Source: Deltaproteobacteria bacterium
Lineage (GTDB): Bacteria; Desulfobacterota; DSM-4660; Desulfatiglandales; HGW-15
NCBI GenBank assembly: GCA_020060215.1
Contig: JAGVAP010000069.1
Span: 1 to 15,033 of the forward strand
DNA: 15,033 bases
Direction: 5' to 3'
Of the stretch, positions 6,645 to 14,943 are shown in pieces (the first letter of the stretch is position 1; every line of letters begins with the position of its first letter). The position numbers and the translations under genes were made by a program. The notes under the pieces were generated by a model that was not told the origin of the DNA, searched no databases, and saw nothing but the letters and a program-made list of their open reading frames with translations.

Positions 6645-8255
6645 ATGAGACTGGATGTGGAGGCCTTCACGGTCCGCGGGGCCGAGTTCGGCCGCTCTTC
6701 GGCTTTTCGAGACGGCATCCTCTCCATTCATCGACAGGAGTTGATACGGCTGATATCGGAAGACGATCGACTGCGTGGGGTGGCAGTCGAAATCGTGCGC
6801 CCCGGGGAAAAGGTCAGGATCACCAATGTAAACGACATCCTGGAGCCGCGGATCAAGGCCGGCGATGCGACCGGCTATTACCCGGGGATCCTGAGCCGGC
6901 TGTTCAGGGCGGGTCAGGGCAAGACCCGTGTCCTTGAGGGATGCGCCGTGATGGAGATCGGCTACAGGCAGGGATTCTACGGCGGGGTGGTGGACATGCG
7001 GGGAGAGGGGGCTTCCCTCACCCCCTACTCCAGGACCCATAATGTGTGTATCCTGACAGAGCCGGCGCCGGATGTCGATCTGGCCCAGTACGGGCGCGCA
7101 TTGAAACTGGCCGGGGCAAGGGCTTCCGTCTATCTGGCGGGGATTGTATCGGATACGAATCCGGATGAGGTGAGGTCCTATCAACTGAGGGCAGGGGGAC
7201 GGCGGCTCAAGGACCTGCCCAGAGTGGGATACCTGTTCCAGCTCCACAGCCACGGAGACTCCAGGGAGCCTTTCATCTACGGCGCCAACAGCCGGCATTA
7301 CTACCCCACCATCCTCCACCCCAACGAGATCCTCGACGGCGCCATCGTCTGCGGACACTATAACCTGGCCGTTTGCCTCAAGAACCTTACCCACTCGATC
7401 CTGAATCATCCGGTCGTCCTGGATCTTTACGAGCGGCATGGAAAGGAACTGGACTTCAGGGGGGTGGTGGTCGCTCCGGAGCCGACGACCATGGAGGAGA
7501 TCCACCGTACGGCCATGATGGCCGCAGGGCTCATGAAGGACCAACTGGGCGCGGAGGGGGTCATCATTACCAAGGAGGGGGGTGGCCACGCCGATGTCGA
7601 TCTGATGCGGAACTGCGAGGCCTGTGAAGATCTGGGGATGAAGACCGTCCTCATGGGGAACGAGTGGCTCGGCAAGGACGGGAGGGGAAGACTCTCCCTG
7701 CTGGACATGTGTGAAGAGGCCGATGCCGTCGTCAGCCTGGGCAACGTCGACGAGATCGTCGAGGTCCCCCCTGTGGAACAGGTGGTCGGCGGCAGGGTCG
7801 TGGCCGACCTCGGAGGAGATCTGTCCGGGAGGGTGAGCCTCCCCGTCATCTCCATCCCGGGGGCGATCAGCCAGATCGGCGCAAGCCGTCTGACCGTAAA
7901 GGTGAAGGATCCGCGGTCGCCGGAGAGTGCCCGGATCGAGCTCTGCAGGAGGGCCAAGGATATCCTCGAGACCGCCGGCGGTAGCGAGGGCGCGGGTGAG
8001 GCCACGCTCCGGATGGTCCGTCTCCTCTCGAAGATCTGTCGCAGCGATCCCGGCGGAAGAACGCTGCAGAAGGGGTATCCGTCCAGGGGGGGCCGTAAGA
8101 ACGTGTTGAGCGACAAACGCGGATCTCAAAGGGCGATCGAGCTCCTCCTCAGAAAAATGGAGGGAAAGGGTTTCGATACCGAGATCGATTTCCCCGGCCG
8201 GGGAAGGAGTTCTCTCGGCGCTTCGCTGGAGACCGCAGGGTCAAGTGAGCGCTGA
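6645..8255 (+). CDS. GrdE-like component B proprotein (copy 2) with a C-terminal GrdB-derived extension
   Basis: Residues 1-419 of 536 are a GrdE: VEIVRPGEKVRITNVNDILEPR (split around 48-69), ALKLAGARASVYLAG (152-166), PTILHPNEILDGA (221-233), VEVPPVEQVVGG near 372. In the region where GrdE proproteins are cut to make the pyruvoyl group, this copy has Cys236 and Cys244, unlike copy 1. Normal GrdE ends near 430; here about 117 extra residues follow. Residues 456-514 align without a gap to GrdB1 148-206, with 23 of 59 identical (for example LLRK and FETE/FDTE). This is the GrdB segment just before the part carried by the upstream MerR fusion. The start has GGGAG upstream and lies 27 nt after the fusion's stop. 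The two proteins may assemble into one GrdE/GrdB-like complex; this is an inference. Confidence 0.87.
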   Translation: MRLDVEAFTVRGAEFGRSSAFRDGILSIHRQELIRLISEDDRLRGVAVEIVRPGEKVRITNVNDILEPRIKAGDATGYYPGILSRLFRAGQGKTRVLEGCAVMEIGYRQGFYGGVVDMRGEGASLTPYSRTHNVCILTEPAPDVDLAQYGRALKLAGARASVYLAGIVSDTNPDEVRSYQLRAGGRRLKDLPRVGYLFQLHSHGDSREPFIYGANSRHYYPTILHPNEILDGAIVCGHYNLAVCLKNLTHSILNHPVVLDLYERHGKELDFRGVVVAPEPTTMEEIHRTAMMAAGLMKDQLGAEGVIITKEGGGHADVDLMRNCEACEDLGMKTVLMGNEWLGKDGRGRLSLLDMCEEADAVVSLGNVDEIVEVPPVEQVVGGRVVADLGGDLSGRVSLPVISIPGAISQIGASRLTVKVKDPRSPESARIELCRRAKDILETAGGSEGAGEATLRMVRLLSKICRSDPGGRTLQKGYPSRGGRKNVLSDKRGSQRAIELLLRKMEGKGFDTEIDFPGRGRSSLGASLETAGSSER

Positions 8256-8276
8256 ACTCAGAAAGGAGGATGAAAG

Positions 8277-9260
8277 ATGAGAAGTCGAAGGTCGGACATG
8301 GCGTGTCTGGGTGTTTCTTTGTTGACTCTCTTCCTCACCTGCTTCCTCGGGGTCCCGGCTGTTTCAGCGGAATACCCGGACCGAACGGTCACCGTGGTCG
8401 TGCCCTTTCCTCCGGGGGGCGTGACCGATCTCGGGGCCAGGGCCTTTGCGGCCGCCATGGAGAAACACCTGAACAAGCCCTTCGTGGTGGTGAACAAGGC
8501 CGGCGGCGCGACGACCATCGGAGGCAACGCTGTCGCCGCTGCCAAACCGGATGGTTACACCATCGGGTATTTCCCCCCCATGGCGAGCATGCCCGAAGTC
8601 TACAGCTATTTCTTCCAGGCCCCTTACTCGAGCAAGGACCTGAAGCCGGTCTGCCGGGTCGGAACGGCCGTCGGCGCGATCTGTGTCAAAGGGGACGCCC
8701 CCTTCGAGAGTTTCAAGGATCTGGTCGAGTACATCCGCAAAAACCCTGGCACAAAATGGGGCATCAACACCAAGACCTCCCCCAGCTACATCATCATGCG
8801 GGCGATTGCCAAGAAAGAGAACATCCAGATCACCGACGTGGCCTTTGACGGCGACACCAAGATCGTGCCGGCCATCCTCGGAGGACACATCCCCGTAGGA
8901 TCCCCCACCTATCCTTCCGTGAGGGCCCTGGTGGACGCAAAGCAGATCAAGCTGGTGGCCCTGCTCGTAGAAGAATACGCCGACTTCATGCCCAAGGTGC
9001 CTACCATCGTCGAACTCGGCTACAAGGTCCCGCCGGGCATGTCCAACTCCGTGTTCGCACCGAAAGGGACCCCGGAGGAGATCGTGAAGATCCTGAATCA
9101 GACGGCCTCCAAAGTTTCGCAGGAACCGGAGTTTCGTTCAAAGCTGATGGGGCTCGGCATTCTCCCCGCGTACCGGGAAACCGTCGCGTTCGAGGCGACC
9201 ATCGCGCAGGAAATAAAGGAACTGCAGGTCTTCTTCAAGGAGGAGGGACTGGTCAAGTAG
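8277..9260 (+). CDS. TctC/Bug-family periplasmic substrate-binding protein, copy 1
   Basis: This 327-residue protein begins with a Sec signal peptide (basic n-region, hydrophobic core about 10-27, cleavage after VSA before EYPDRT). The mature protein has the TctC/Bug signature: [17 protein letters not shown] near the N-terminus, [23 protein letters not shown], and DLVEY.RKNPG in the middle. Bug proteins bind small carboxylates, with the PGG-x-TD loop contacting the carboxylate, and deliver them to the TctA-TctB membrane pair. The start at 8277 has AAGGAGG 8 nt upstream and follows grdE2 by 21 nt, so it belongs to the same transcript. It is the first of two tandem paralogues. Confidence 0.93.
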   Translation: MRSRRSDMACLGVSLLTLFLTCFLGVPAVSAEYPDRTVTVVVPFPPGGVTDLGARAFAAAMEKHLNKPFVVVNKAGGATTIGGNAVAAAKPDGYTIGYFPPMASMPEVYSYFFQAPYSSKDLKPVCRVGTAVGAICVKGDAPFESFKDLVEYIRKNPGTKWGINTKTSPSYIIMRAIAKKENIQITDVAFDGDTKIVPAILGGHIPVGSPTYPSVRALVDAKQIKLVALLVEEYADFMPKVPTIVELGYKVPPGMSNSVFAPKGTPEEIVKILNQTASKVSQEPEFRSKLMGLGILPAYRETVAFEATIAQEIKELQVFFKEEGLVK

Positions 9261-9321
9261 GCTCCCGCCTCGGACCGGATCCCAGTTTGAAACCATCTCA
9301 GTGACATGGAGGGAGGCGCAC

Positions 9322-10308
9322 ATGAAGACAACGAGATCTTTCACCGTCATTGCCAGTGTCCTTATTTCTATGATGTTCGTGGCCACGATGTGTTCCGGAG
9401 TCCGGACGGCTGCGGCGGAGTATCCGGACCGGACGATTACACTGGTCGTACCCTACCCTCCGGGAGGCGTCACCGACCTCGGCGCCAGGGCGCTCGCGGA
9501 GGAGATGGAAAAGCGGCTGCGTCAGCCCGTGGTGGTCGTGAACAAGGCCGGGGGAGCGACGACCATCGGCGGCAATGCCGTGGTCACGGCAAAGCCCGAC
9601 GGCTACACCCTCGGGTTCTTCCCTTCATCGGCGAGCATACCGGAGGTCTATACCTACTTCTATCAGGCGCCCTACTCCAGCAAGGACCTCAAGCCGGTGT
9701 GCAAGGTGGCCGTGCCCGTCCTCACGATCTCCGTCAAGTCCGATTCTCCCATGAACAGTGTGAAGGACCTCGTGGAGTACGCCCGGAAGAACCCCGGCAC
9801 CAAGGTCGCCCTCCACGGCAGGAGCACGGTGGGGTATCTGGCCATGCGGACCATCGCCAAGACCGAGAATGTCAATCTTGTGGATGTGCCGTTTGACGGG
9901 GACACCAAGATCGTGCCGGCCATCCTCGGCGGCCACGTGCCCTGCGGCACCCCGGCCTACCCGGCCGTCCGGGCGCTGGAGGACGCCAGGCAGATCAAGG
10001 TGCTGGCGCTCCTGACCGAAAAGAGGGCGGATTTTGCCCCGAACATCCCATCCATCACCGAAGCCGGTTACAAGCTGCCGGCCGGCGTCTATCTGGGGGT
10101 CTTCGGGCCGGCAGAGATGCCTGACGAGATTGCCGGAAAACTCAGTCAGGTGATCGCGAAGATCGCGGAAGATCAGGCCTTCCGCACCAAGGTCCACAAC
10201 ATGGGGATACAGGTGAACTTCGACGACACCAAGTCCTTCCGTGGGTCGATCAATGATTACATCAAGAATCTGCAGGTCTTTTTCAAGGAGGAAGGCCTGG
10301 TGAAATAG
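9322..10308 (+). CDS. TctC/Bug-family periplasmic substrate-binding protein, copy 2
   Basis: A 328-residue tandem paralogue of the preceding gene; by eye more than half of the mature residues are identical, including [53 protein letters not shown] and the last 14 residues. The signal peptide is cut at TAAA before EYPDRT. The start at 9322 is preferred over 9301 because GGAGGG lies just upstream and the signal peptide then begins MKTTRS. The copies differ most at residues that follow SVK/CVK and in the C-terminal lobe (PPGMSNSVF versus PAGVYLGVF), which suggests different ligands or affinities rather than a recent duplication. Confidence 0.93.
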   Translation: MKTTRSFTVIASVLISMMFVATMCSGVRTAAAEYPDRTITLVVPYPPGGVTDLGARALAEEMEKRLRQPVVVVNKAGGATTIGGNAVVTAKPDGYTLGFFPSSASIPEVYTYFYQAPYSSKDLKPVCKVAVPVLTISVKSDSPMNSVKDLVEYARKNPGTKVALHGRSTVGYLAMRTIAKTENVNLVDVPFDGDTKIVPAILGGHVPCGTPAYPAVRALEDARQIKVLALLTEKRADFAPNIPSITEAGYKLPAGVYLGVFGPAEMPDEIAGKLSQVIAKIAEDQAFRTKVHNMGIQVNFDDTKSFRGSINDYIKNLQVFFKEEGLVK

Positions 10309-10314
10309 GGTGGC

Positions 10315-10767
10315 ATGACCATGCCGAAGCGGCTTGAAGGGGTTCTCTGGATCGCCGTCGGGGTCGTGATCTGCGTCCTGTCTCGACGGACGGGCATAGG
10401 GACCTTCACCGAGCCCGGGGCCGGCTTTGTGGCCATGGTCTCCGGGCTCTTCCTGATCGCCGTCGGTTCGATCATGAGTGTGGTCCGAAAGGAAACGGGG
10501 GACGGGCAAGGAAAGCCGCGGGCCCCGGAACGGCTCCAGAAGCTCTTTCTCACGACCGCACTCCTGATCCTGTACGGCCTCTTCCTCGAGCCGCTGGGAT
10601 ACGTGCTCACGACTTTCCTGTTCATGCTGGGCCTGTTCCGGGATCTGGGGAGACGCCGTTTTGCGGCTCCCTTCTTCGCATCCCTCGCAAGCGTGGCGCT
10701 CACGTACGCCCTGTTCGAGATCTGGCTCAAGGTCCGGTTCCCCCGGGGCGTCTTCCCATGGTGGTAG
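10315..10767 (+). CDS. tctB: Tripartite tricarboxylate transporter small membrane subunit (TctB)
   Basis: A 150-residue membrane protein with hydrophobic segments near 9-25, 37-56, 80-105 and 113-132, the usual TctB pattern of about four helices with a basic cytoplasmic loop in the middle (RKETGDGQGKPRAPERLQK). The family is poorly conserved in sequence, so the call rests on topology, length and position between tctC and tctA. It starts 6 nt after tctC2 and ends 7 nt before tctA. It forms the permease with TctA. An alternative ATG at 10321 is possible. Confidence 0.85.
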   Translation: MTMPKRLEGVLWIAVGVVICVLSRRTGIGTFTEPGAGFVAMVSGLFLIAVGSIMSVVRKETGDGQGKPRAPERLQKLFLTTALLILYGLFLEPLGYVLTTFLFMLGLFRDLGRRRFAAPFFASLASVALTYALFEIWLKVRFPRGVFPWW

Positions 10768-10774
10768 ATTAGGC

Positions 10775-12295
10775 ATGCTCCACGATCTTCTGTACGGGTT
10801 CGGGGTCGCGCTCCAGCTCCCGAACCTCCTCGCCTGCTTTATCGGCGTCCTCGTCGGCACGCTGATCGGGGTGCTGCCGGGCATCGGACCGGTCGGCGCC
10901 ATGTCGATCCTGCTGCCCATCACCTTCGGTCTGTCGCCGGTAGCCGCCATCATCATGCTGGCAGGCATCTACTACGGTTCCATGTACGGGGGATCGACCA
11001 CATCCATCCTGGTGAATATCCCCGGGGAGGCGGCCTCCGTGGTCACCTGCCTCGACGGCTACCAGATGGCCCGGAAAGGCCGCGCAGGACAGGCGCTGGG
11101 CATTGCCGCCTTCGGGTCCTTTATTGCCGGGACGATTGGCCTCGTGGGCCTCATGCTCATGGCCAACCCTCTGGCGGGCTTTGCGGTCAGGTTCGGCCCT
11201 GCTGAATATTTTTCCCTGATGTGCCTCGGCCTGTCGGTGCTCCTCTATCTGACGCACGGATCGGTCCTGAAGGGACTGGCCATGGCGGGCGCCGGGCTCT
11301 TCCTGAGCCTCATCGGACAGGACATCGTGACGGGAAAGGTTCGGTTTACCTTCGGCTTCTTCGGTCTGCAGGACGGCGTGGGCCTGGTGCCGATGGTCAT
11401 GGGGCTCTTCGGCATCTCGGAGGTCCTGATGAACCTGGAACAACCGTCGGAGAGGACGGTACTCTCGACCAGGATCACAAACCTGCTCCCGAGCAGGAAA
11501 GACTGGGCCGCGGCCGCCAAGCCCATCGGGCGGGGTTCGCTTCTGGGATTCTTCCTGGGGATCCTGCCGGGGGGCGGGGCCGTGATCTCCTCGTTTGTCT
11601 CCTATGCCCTGGAGAAGCGGCTCTCGAGACACCCGGAGCAGTTCGGCAGAGGCGCCATCGAAGGGGTCGCCGGACCGGAGGCCTCCAACAATGCCGCAAG
11701 CAGCGGGGCGTTCATCCCGCTTTTCTCCTTGGGGATACCGGCCAATGTGGTCATGGCGCTCCTCCTCGGCGCCCTGATGATCCACGGCCTGCGGCCGGGG
11801 CCGTTGATGATTACGGAAAGTCCCGAGATCTTCTGGGGCACCGTCGCCAGCATGTATGTCGGCAACGTCCTGCTCCTCGTGCTCAACCTCCCCCTGATCG
11901 GGCTTTGGGTGCGCGTCCTGAAAATCCCCTACAAGATCCTCTTTCCGCTCATCCTCCTCTTCTGCCTCATCGGCGTCTACACCATAAACGGAAACATCTT
12001 CGATATCTTCGTGATGATCCTCTTCGGCATCGTGGGGTATGTGCTTCGCAAGACCGGATACGAGCCCGCCCCCCTCGTCCTCGCCTTCGTGCTGGGGCCG
12101 ATGCTGGAGCAGAACCTGCGGCAGGCCCTCATCCTCTCGGATGGAAGCGCGATGGTGTTCATCACGCACCCCATATCGGCCGCCTGTCTGATCGTTTCCC
12201 TCTTCCTCGTGGTCACCGGCGCCATCCCGGAGATCCGAAAGAGGCGCAAAGCGGGGAAAGAGGGTTCCGTGCCGACGTCCAGCCCGTATTCCTGA
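10775..12295 (+). CDS. tctA: Tripartite tricarboxylate transporter large membrane subunit (TctA)
   Basis: The 506-residue product has the normal TctA length and about 10-12 hydrophobic segments. Family signatures are GVLPGIGPVGAMSILLPIT (32-50), NIPGEAASVVTCLDGYQMAR (81-100) and, in the second half, GILPGGGAVISSFVSYALE followed by GPEASNNAASSGAFIPLFS. TctA is the ion-coupled permease that carries the substrate given up by TctC. The start at 10775 (MLHDLLYGFG) is chosen because it is 7 nt after the tctB stop and gives the canonical N-terminus; the frame stays open further upstream but overlaps tctB. Confidence 0.95.
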   Translation: MLHDLLYGFGVALQLPNLLACFIGVLVGTLIGVLPGIGPVGAMSILLPITFGLSPVAAIIMLAGIYYGSMYGGSTTSILVNIPGEAASVVTCLDGYQMARKGRAGQALGIAAFGSFIAGTIGLVGLMLMANPLAGFAVRFGPAEYFSLMCLGLSVLLYLTHGSVLKGLAMAGAGLFLSLIGQDIVTGKVRFTFGFFGLQDGVGLVPMVMGLFGISEVLMNLEQPSERTVLSTRITNLLPSRKDWAAAAKPIGRGSLLGFFLGILPGGGAVISSFVSYALEKRLSRHPEQFGRGAIEGVAGPEASNNAASSGAFIPLFSLGIPANVVMALLLGALMIHGLRPGPLMITESPEIFWGTVASMYVGNVLLLVLNLPLIGLWVRVLKIPYKILFPLILLFCLIGVYTINGNIFDIFVMILFGIVGYVLRKTGYEPAPLVLAFVLGPMLEQNLRQALILSDGSAMVFITHPISAACLIVSLFLVVTGAIPEIRKRRKAGKEGSVPTSSPYS

Positions 12296-12357
12296 CGTGG
12301 CAATACCAGGAGAGATGGGGATTGATCGATACCCTACCGGAGGATATGGAGGAGCCC

Positions 12358-13281
12358 ATGGAGCAGGAAGAGATCCTGAAGGACTTCTTTTTCATCGAGA
12401 GGGGTTATTTGAACGGGAACCACTTCCTCTTCAGAGGGGTGCGGCCGGTCCTGGTGGACACCGGGTACATCGGGGACTTCAGCCGGACCCAGGCGCTGCT
12501 GGAGGGACTGGGGTGCGATCTCTCCAGGGTGCGGCTGATCGTCAGCACCCATACGCACTGCGACCACATCGGGGGGAACGCGATCATCCAGGAGATGTCC
12601 GGGTGCGACGTGGCGCTCCACCCGGTCGGGAAACACTTCATCGAGACCGGCGACGACTGGTCCACCTGGTGGCGCTACTACCACCAGGAGGCGAGCTTCT
12701 TCCAATGCACCCACTCCATCCGGGACGGCGATACGGTGCCGATCGGCCCCTATGAATTCAAGGCCTTCCATACGCCCGGACACGCCGCGGACGGGATCGT
12801 GCTCTATCACCCCCCATCGGGGGTCCTGCTCTCTTCCGACACCCTCTGGGAAAACGATATGGCGGTGATGACCTTGCGGATCGAGGGGAGCACGGCCCTC
12901 TTCGCGCACGAGGAGTCCCTCGAGAAGATCTCCGGCCTCAAGGTCAGCAGGGTCTTTCCCGGCCACGGCAGCCCGTTCTCAGGCTTTCAGGCGGCCCTGT
13001 TGGAGGCGCGGAAAAGGCTGAAGGTCTATTTTCGGGAGAGGGAGCGGATCGGCCAGGACCTGATGAAGAGGATCATGATCAATACCCTGCTGATGCGCCC
13101 TGGTCCGGATGAGGATCGCTTCTACGAGCAGCTGATGGCCAGCCCCTGGTTCAGGGAGACCGTGGATCTCTACTTCCACTCGGAATACGAGAACAAGTAC
13201 CGGGAAATCCTGGAATACCTGACCAGAAAGGGGCTGATCGTCCGCAAGGAGGGGACCCTCCGCACCACCGTGAAGCCGTAG
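12358..13281 (+). CDS. MBL-fold metallo-hydrolase, last gene of the operon
   Basis: The 307-residue protein has the metallo-beta-lactamase motif HTHCDH (residues 65-70), then TPGHAADG (His142), SSDTLW (Asp161) and PGHGSPF (His203), a complete binuclear metal site. After about residue 215 there is a charged helical region and a possible winged-helix end (residues ~240-307), similar to the layout of LACTB2-type hydrolases. It begins 62 nt after tctA; GGAGGAG precedes the ATG at 12358, and 12346 is an alternative start. Possible roles are hydrolysis of a thioester, lactone or other acyl intermediate from the imported compound; the sequence does not fix the substrate. The long open frame upstream in this phase overlaps tctA and is not coding. 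Confidence 0.88.
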   Translation: MEQEEILKDFFFIERGYLNGNHFLFRGVRPVLVDTGYIGDFSRTQALLEGLGCDLSRVRLIVSTHTHCDHIGGNAIIQEMSGCDVALHPVGKHFIETGDDWSTWWRYYHQEASFFQCTHSIRDGDTVPIGPYEFKAFHTPGHAADGIVLYHPPSGVLLSSDTLWENDMAVMTLRIEGSTALFAHEESLEKISGLKVSRVFPGHGSPFSGFQAALLEARKRLKVYFRERERIGQDLMKRIMINTLLMRPGPDEDRFYEQLMASPWFRETVDLYFHSEYENKYREILEYLTRKGLIVRKEGTLRTTVKP

Positions 13282-13363
13282 GCTCTGCGCAATGGTAAGG
13301 ATCCGGCTCCCGAGGGGGCAGCTTCGTTTGCACCCCTGAGGGGTGAAGCCTATGGCGCAGCCA
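13282..13363. repeat. Structured region downstream of the operon, nested hairpins
   Basis: An outer pair CTGCGC (13285-13290) / GCGCAG (13355-13360) encloses an inner perfect hairpin CACCCC-TGA-GGGGTG (13331-13345), flanked by GCTT/AAGC. There is no T-run, so a simple intrinsic terminator is not supported. It starts directly after the MBL gene stop and could serve as a 3' mRNA-stabilising fold or be repeat DNA. Confidence 0.4.
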
Positions 13364-13364
13364 A

Positions 13365-13438
13365 AACGGAATGCTGGAACGGTGGGATAGTGGAATATGG
13401 GGGAAGAGCGACTAGAACCACCATTCCGACATTCCGTT
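13365..13438. repeat. Inverted repeat, 21-bp arms
   Basis: Arms 13365-13385 and 13418-13438 are inverted copies matching at 18 of 21 positions (AACGGAATG outermost), with a 32-nt loop. The TTCCG/TGGAAT-rich composition resembles dispersed repeats I recall in sulfate reducers. It lies between the convergent ends of the MBL gene and the 76-aa gene. The whole 13282-13501 interval has no gene. Confidence 0.55.
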
Positions 13439-13501
13439 ATTTCAGGAGGCCCCTTTTCCGGCTGAGCCAACGGTCTCGGACCTGGCCCGCAGGACCAGAT
13501 T

Positions 13502-13732
13502 CTAGTTGTCCCGTCTCACCGCCTTCAGCTGCACCCAGTCTTCCGTAGGTTTCCTGGATGCGATCTGGTAGCCCAGCGATTCCACCAGCCGGGTCACATC
13601 TTCGCTGATCTGCCCGGACTTGACCTCGATGCTCATTTCGGGCTCACGGAGGATCTCCACGATCTTCCTGGTGTAAGCGACGACGAATTCGGGGTTGTCG
13701 ATCAGCCTGAGTTTAAGCTCCACAGATTCCAT
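13502..13732 (-). CDS. Small hypothetical protein, 76 aa, possibly TusA-like fold
   Basis: The product is soluble, charged, and has no signal peptide. The second half (SIEVKSGQISEDVTRLVESL, then GYQI) resembles by pattern the C-terminal half of TusA/YedF-type small proteins (strand, acidic helix, L-G-[YH], final strand), but the CPxP motif of TusA is missing and there is no cysteine at all, so this is only a weak structural guess. Support for a real gene: a near-consensus promoter upstream (13814-13842) and AGGA about 6 nt before the ATG. The gene stands alone. Confidence 0.6.
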   Translation of the reverse strand: MESVELKLRLIDNPEFVVAYTRKIVEILREPEMSIEVKSGQISEDVTRLVESLGYQIASRKPTEDWVQLKAVRRDN

Positions 13733-13813
13733 GATGATCCTGCATGTCTCCTTGAGTGGTGTTCATGAGTTCGGTGTTTCGAGACCCGCCTCATCTGTCT
13801 CAATGATGTGGGA

Positions 13814-13842
13814 ATGATAAGGAATCCGGACTCCTGTGTCAA
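13814..13842 (-). promoter_or_regulatory. Sigma70-type promoter of the 76-aa gene
   Basis: On the minus strand, TTGACA (complement of 13837-13842), a 17-bp spacer and TATCAT (complement of 13814-13819; 5 of 6 to consensus) point toward the small gene, with a 5' leader of about 75 nt. No gene is seen in the rest of 13733-13900. Confidence 0.65.
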
Positions 13843-13900
13843 GAATGGGGACAACTTGGAGATACCGGGGCTGACTTGCAGAAGACCTGACTCGATGCTT

Positions 13901-14329
13901 CTAGGGCAGGTGGGGCAACCTCACGGTTTGAAACCAGTACCTGAAGATCTGATTCAGGGTCTCGACCCACTCCTTAAGGGTGGTCGGTTTGACGACGTAG
14001 GCCTTGCCGCTTTCAGCATAGACCCTTCTGACCTCATCCTCTGCATGGGAGCCTGTGAAGACAAGGACAGGGATCACGTCCGTCCTGGGGTCGGCCTTCA
14101 ACTCAGGGATCAGATCGAGGGCACCCATTTGAGGCATCCGAAGATTCACGAAGATCAGAACGGGCCTTGGATTCGACTCTTCCCGGAGGTAGGCGATCAC
14201 TTCAGCGCCATCCTGCAGGAATCGGCATTGGACATTGTAATCGCACTGCCGGATACCTTCCTCGAAGAGGAGGCGATCATCGTCGTCGTCCTCTGCAATC
14301 ATAATAAGATGTGGTTCCTTGTAGGACAT
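13901..14329 (-). CDS. Single-domain CheY-like receiver with Asn at the phospho-acceptor site
   Basis: The 142-residue protein is one receiver domain: IAEDDDDDRLLFEEG (acidic pocket, 11-25), VLIFVNLRMPQMGALDLI, VFTGS (Thr92) and YVVKP (Lys114). The position that is normally the phosphorylated Asp in LDLxMP is Asn62, encoded by AAT, so normal phosphorylation is not expected; the other conserved residues remain. Such receivers can act as constitutive or phosphorylation-independent binding modules. No output domain. The start at 14329 has GGGGTGAG upstream; a GTG at 14338 is possible. It follows the lipoprotein gene by 65 nt and is probably cotranscribed with it. Confidence 0.88.
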   Translation of the reverse strand: MSYKEPHLIMIAEDDDDDRLLFEEGIRQCDYNVQCRFLQDGAEVIAYLREESNPRPVLIFVNLRMPQMGALDLIPELKADPRTDVIPVLVFTGSHAEDEVRRVYAESGKAYVVKPTTLKEWVETLNQIFRYWFQTVRLPHLP

Positions 14330-14394
14330 CGCACTCACCCCGGAAGGGCAGTTTTCCCTGTGTTGAGACCTGGCGCCTGCGGAAAGCGATCTTC

Positions 14395-14823
14395 CTAACG
14401 AGGCTTGTCCTCTCTTGGGGTTTCACTGTAGACTTCGATCCTGTCTATTGCGTCCATGGGGATGGAATCAAGCCAGTAGAGCACATCGTTTTTCAGGTGG
14501 ATGCCTTGCAGGCCCACCCTGCGGGTATGCCCTTTCTTGTCCTTGATGATCAATACCGTGTCCTGACTGACGTTTAAGTACATCTTCTGATCGTTCTGGT
14601 CATAGCAGAGAATTTGTGGTCTGTTGTCTGCGTCATATGCGTAGTTCATGCCCAGGATCCGACCTGAAGTCGGAACGACGAGGGACAATGGTTTGGTCTG
14701 GAGCAGTTCCTGAGAAGACATCTGCTCCCTCAACATCTTCTTGGACAGATAATGATGTTCCTTCGAACAACCCGCAAAAAGGATTGCGATCACTGCCATT
14801 ACGAGGAGTGACTGCATGCTCAT
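14395..14823 (-). CDS. Small predicted lipoprotein
   Basis: The 142-residue product begins with a lipoprotein signal: hydrophobic stretch LLVMAVIAILFAGC with the lipid-attachment Cys at residue 19, followed by SKEHH. The mature part has alternating strand-like segments (MYLNVSQDTVLIIKDK, then GLQGIHLKNDVLYWLDSI) and ends DRIEVYSE; I do not recognise the family. The start at 14823 has AAGGAG 6 nt upstream and places the signal peptide correctly; a longer frame to 14871 lacks a ribosome binding site. It probably sits in the outer or inner membrane on the periplasmic side. The receiver gene lies downstream. Confidence 0.75.
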   Translation of the reverse strand: MSMQSLLVMAVIAILFAGCSKEHHYLSKKMLREQMSSQELLQTKPLSLVVPTSGRILGMNYAYDADNRPQILCYDQNDQKMYLNVSQDTVLIIKDKKGHTRRVGLQGIHLKNDVLYWLDSIPMDAIDRIEVYSETPREDKPR

Positions 14824-14943
14824 CGTAGGCTCCTTCTGCAGAGGTATACGCTGCTCATAAAACAAGGGCAATGTCGTCTTCGCAAATGGGGAGGCTACAT
14901 GAATTGTGGAGAAATAACGTCATCTCACTGCCGGTGAATTCCT

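Noticed and set aside
5655..8129. 824-aa minus-strand frame
   Set aside because: Antisense shadow of the merR-grdB fusion and grdE2 in GC-rich DNA; low-complexity composition and the sense strand encodes clear families.
8277..10308. The two tctC genes as an assembly duplication
   Set aside because: They differ at many residues, in signal peptide and in spacing, so they are true diverged paralogues.
9625..12169. Long minus-strand frames (447 and 466 aa) opposite tctC2-tctB-tctA
   Set aside because: Composition is Gly/Asp/His/Arg-rich, as in antisense shadows, and the plus strand encodes well-matched transporter proteins.
11221..12345. N-terminal extension of the MBL frame across tctA
   Set aside because: The extension overlaps tctA in another phase and reads as Arg/Pro-rich nonsense; the MBL fold starts only after 12358.
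14840..14870. A promoter TTGCCC-N17-TATACC upstream of the lipoprotein gene
   Set aside because: Both boxes match at only 4 of 6 positions, which is too weak to list as a feature.
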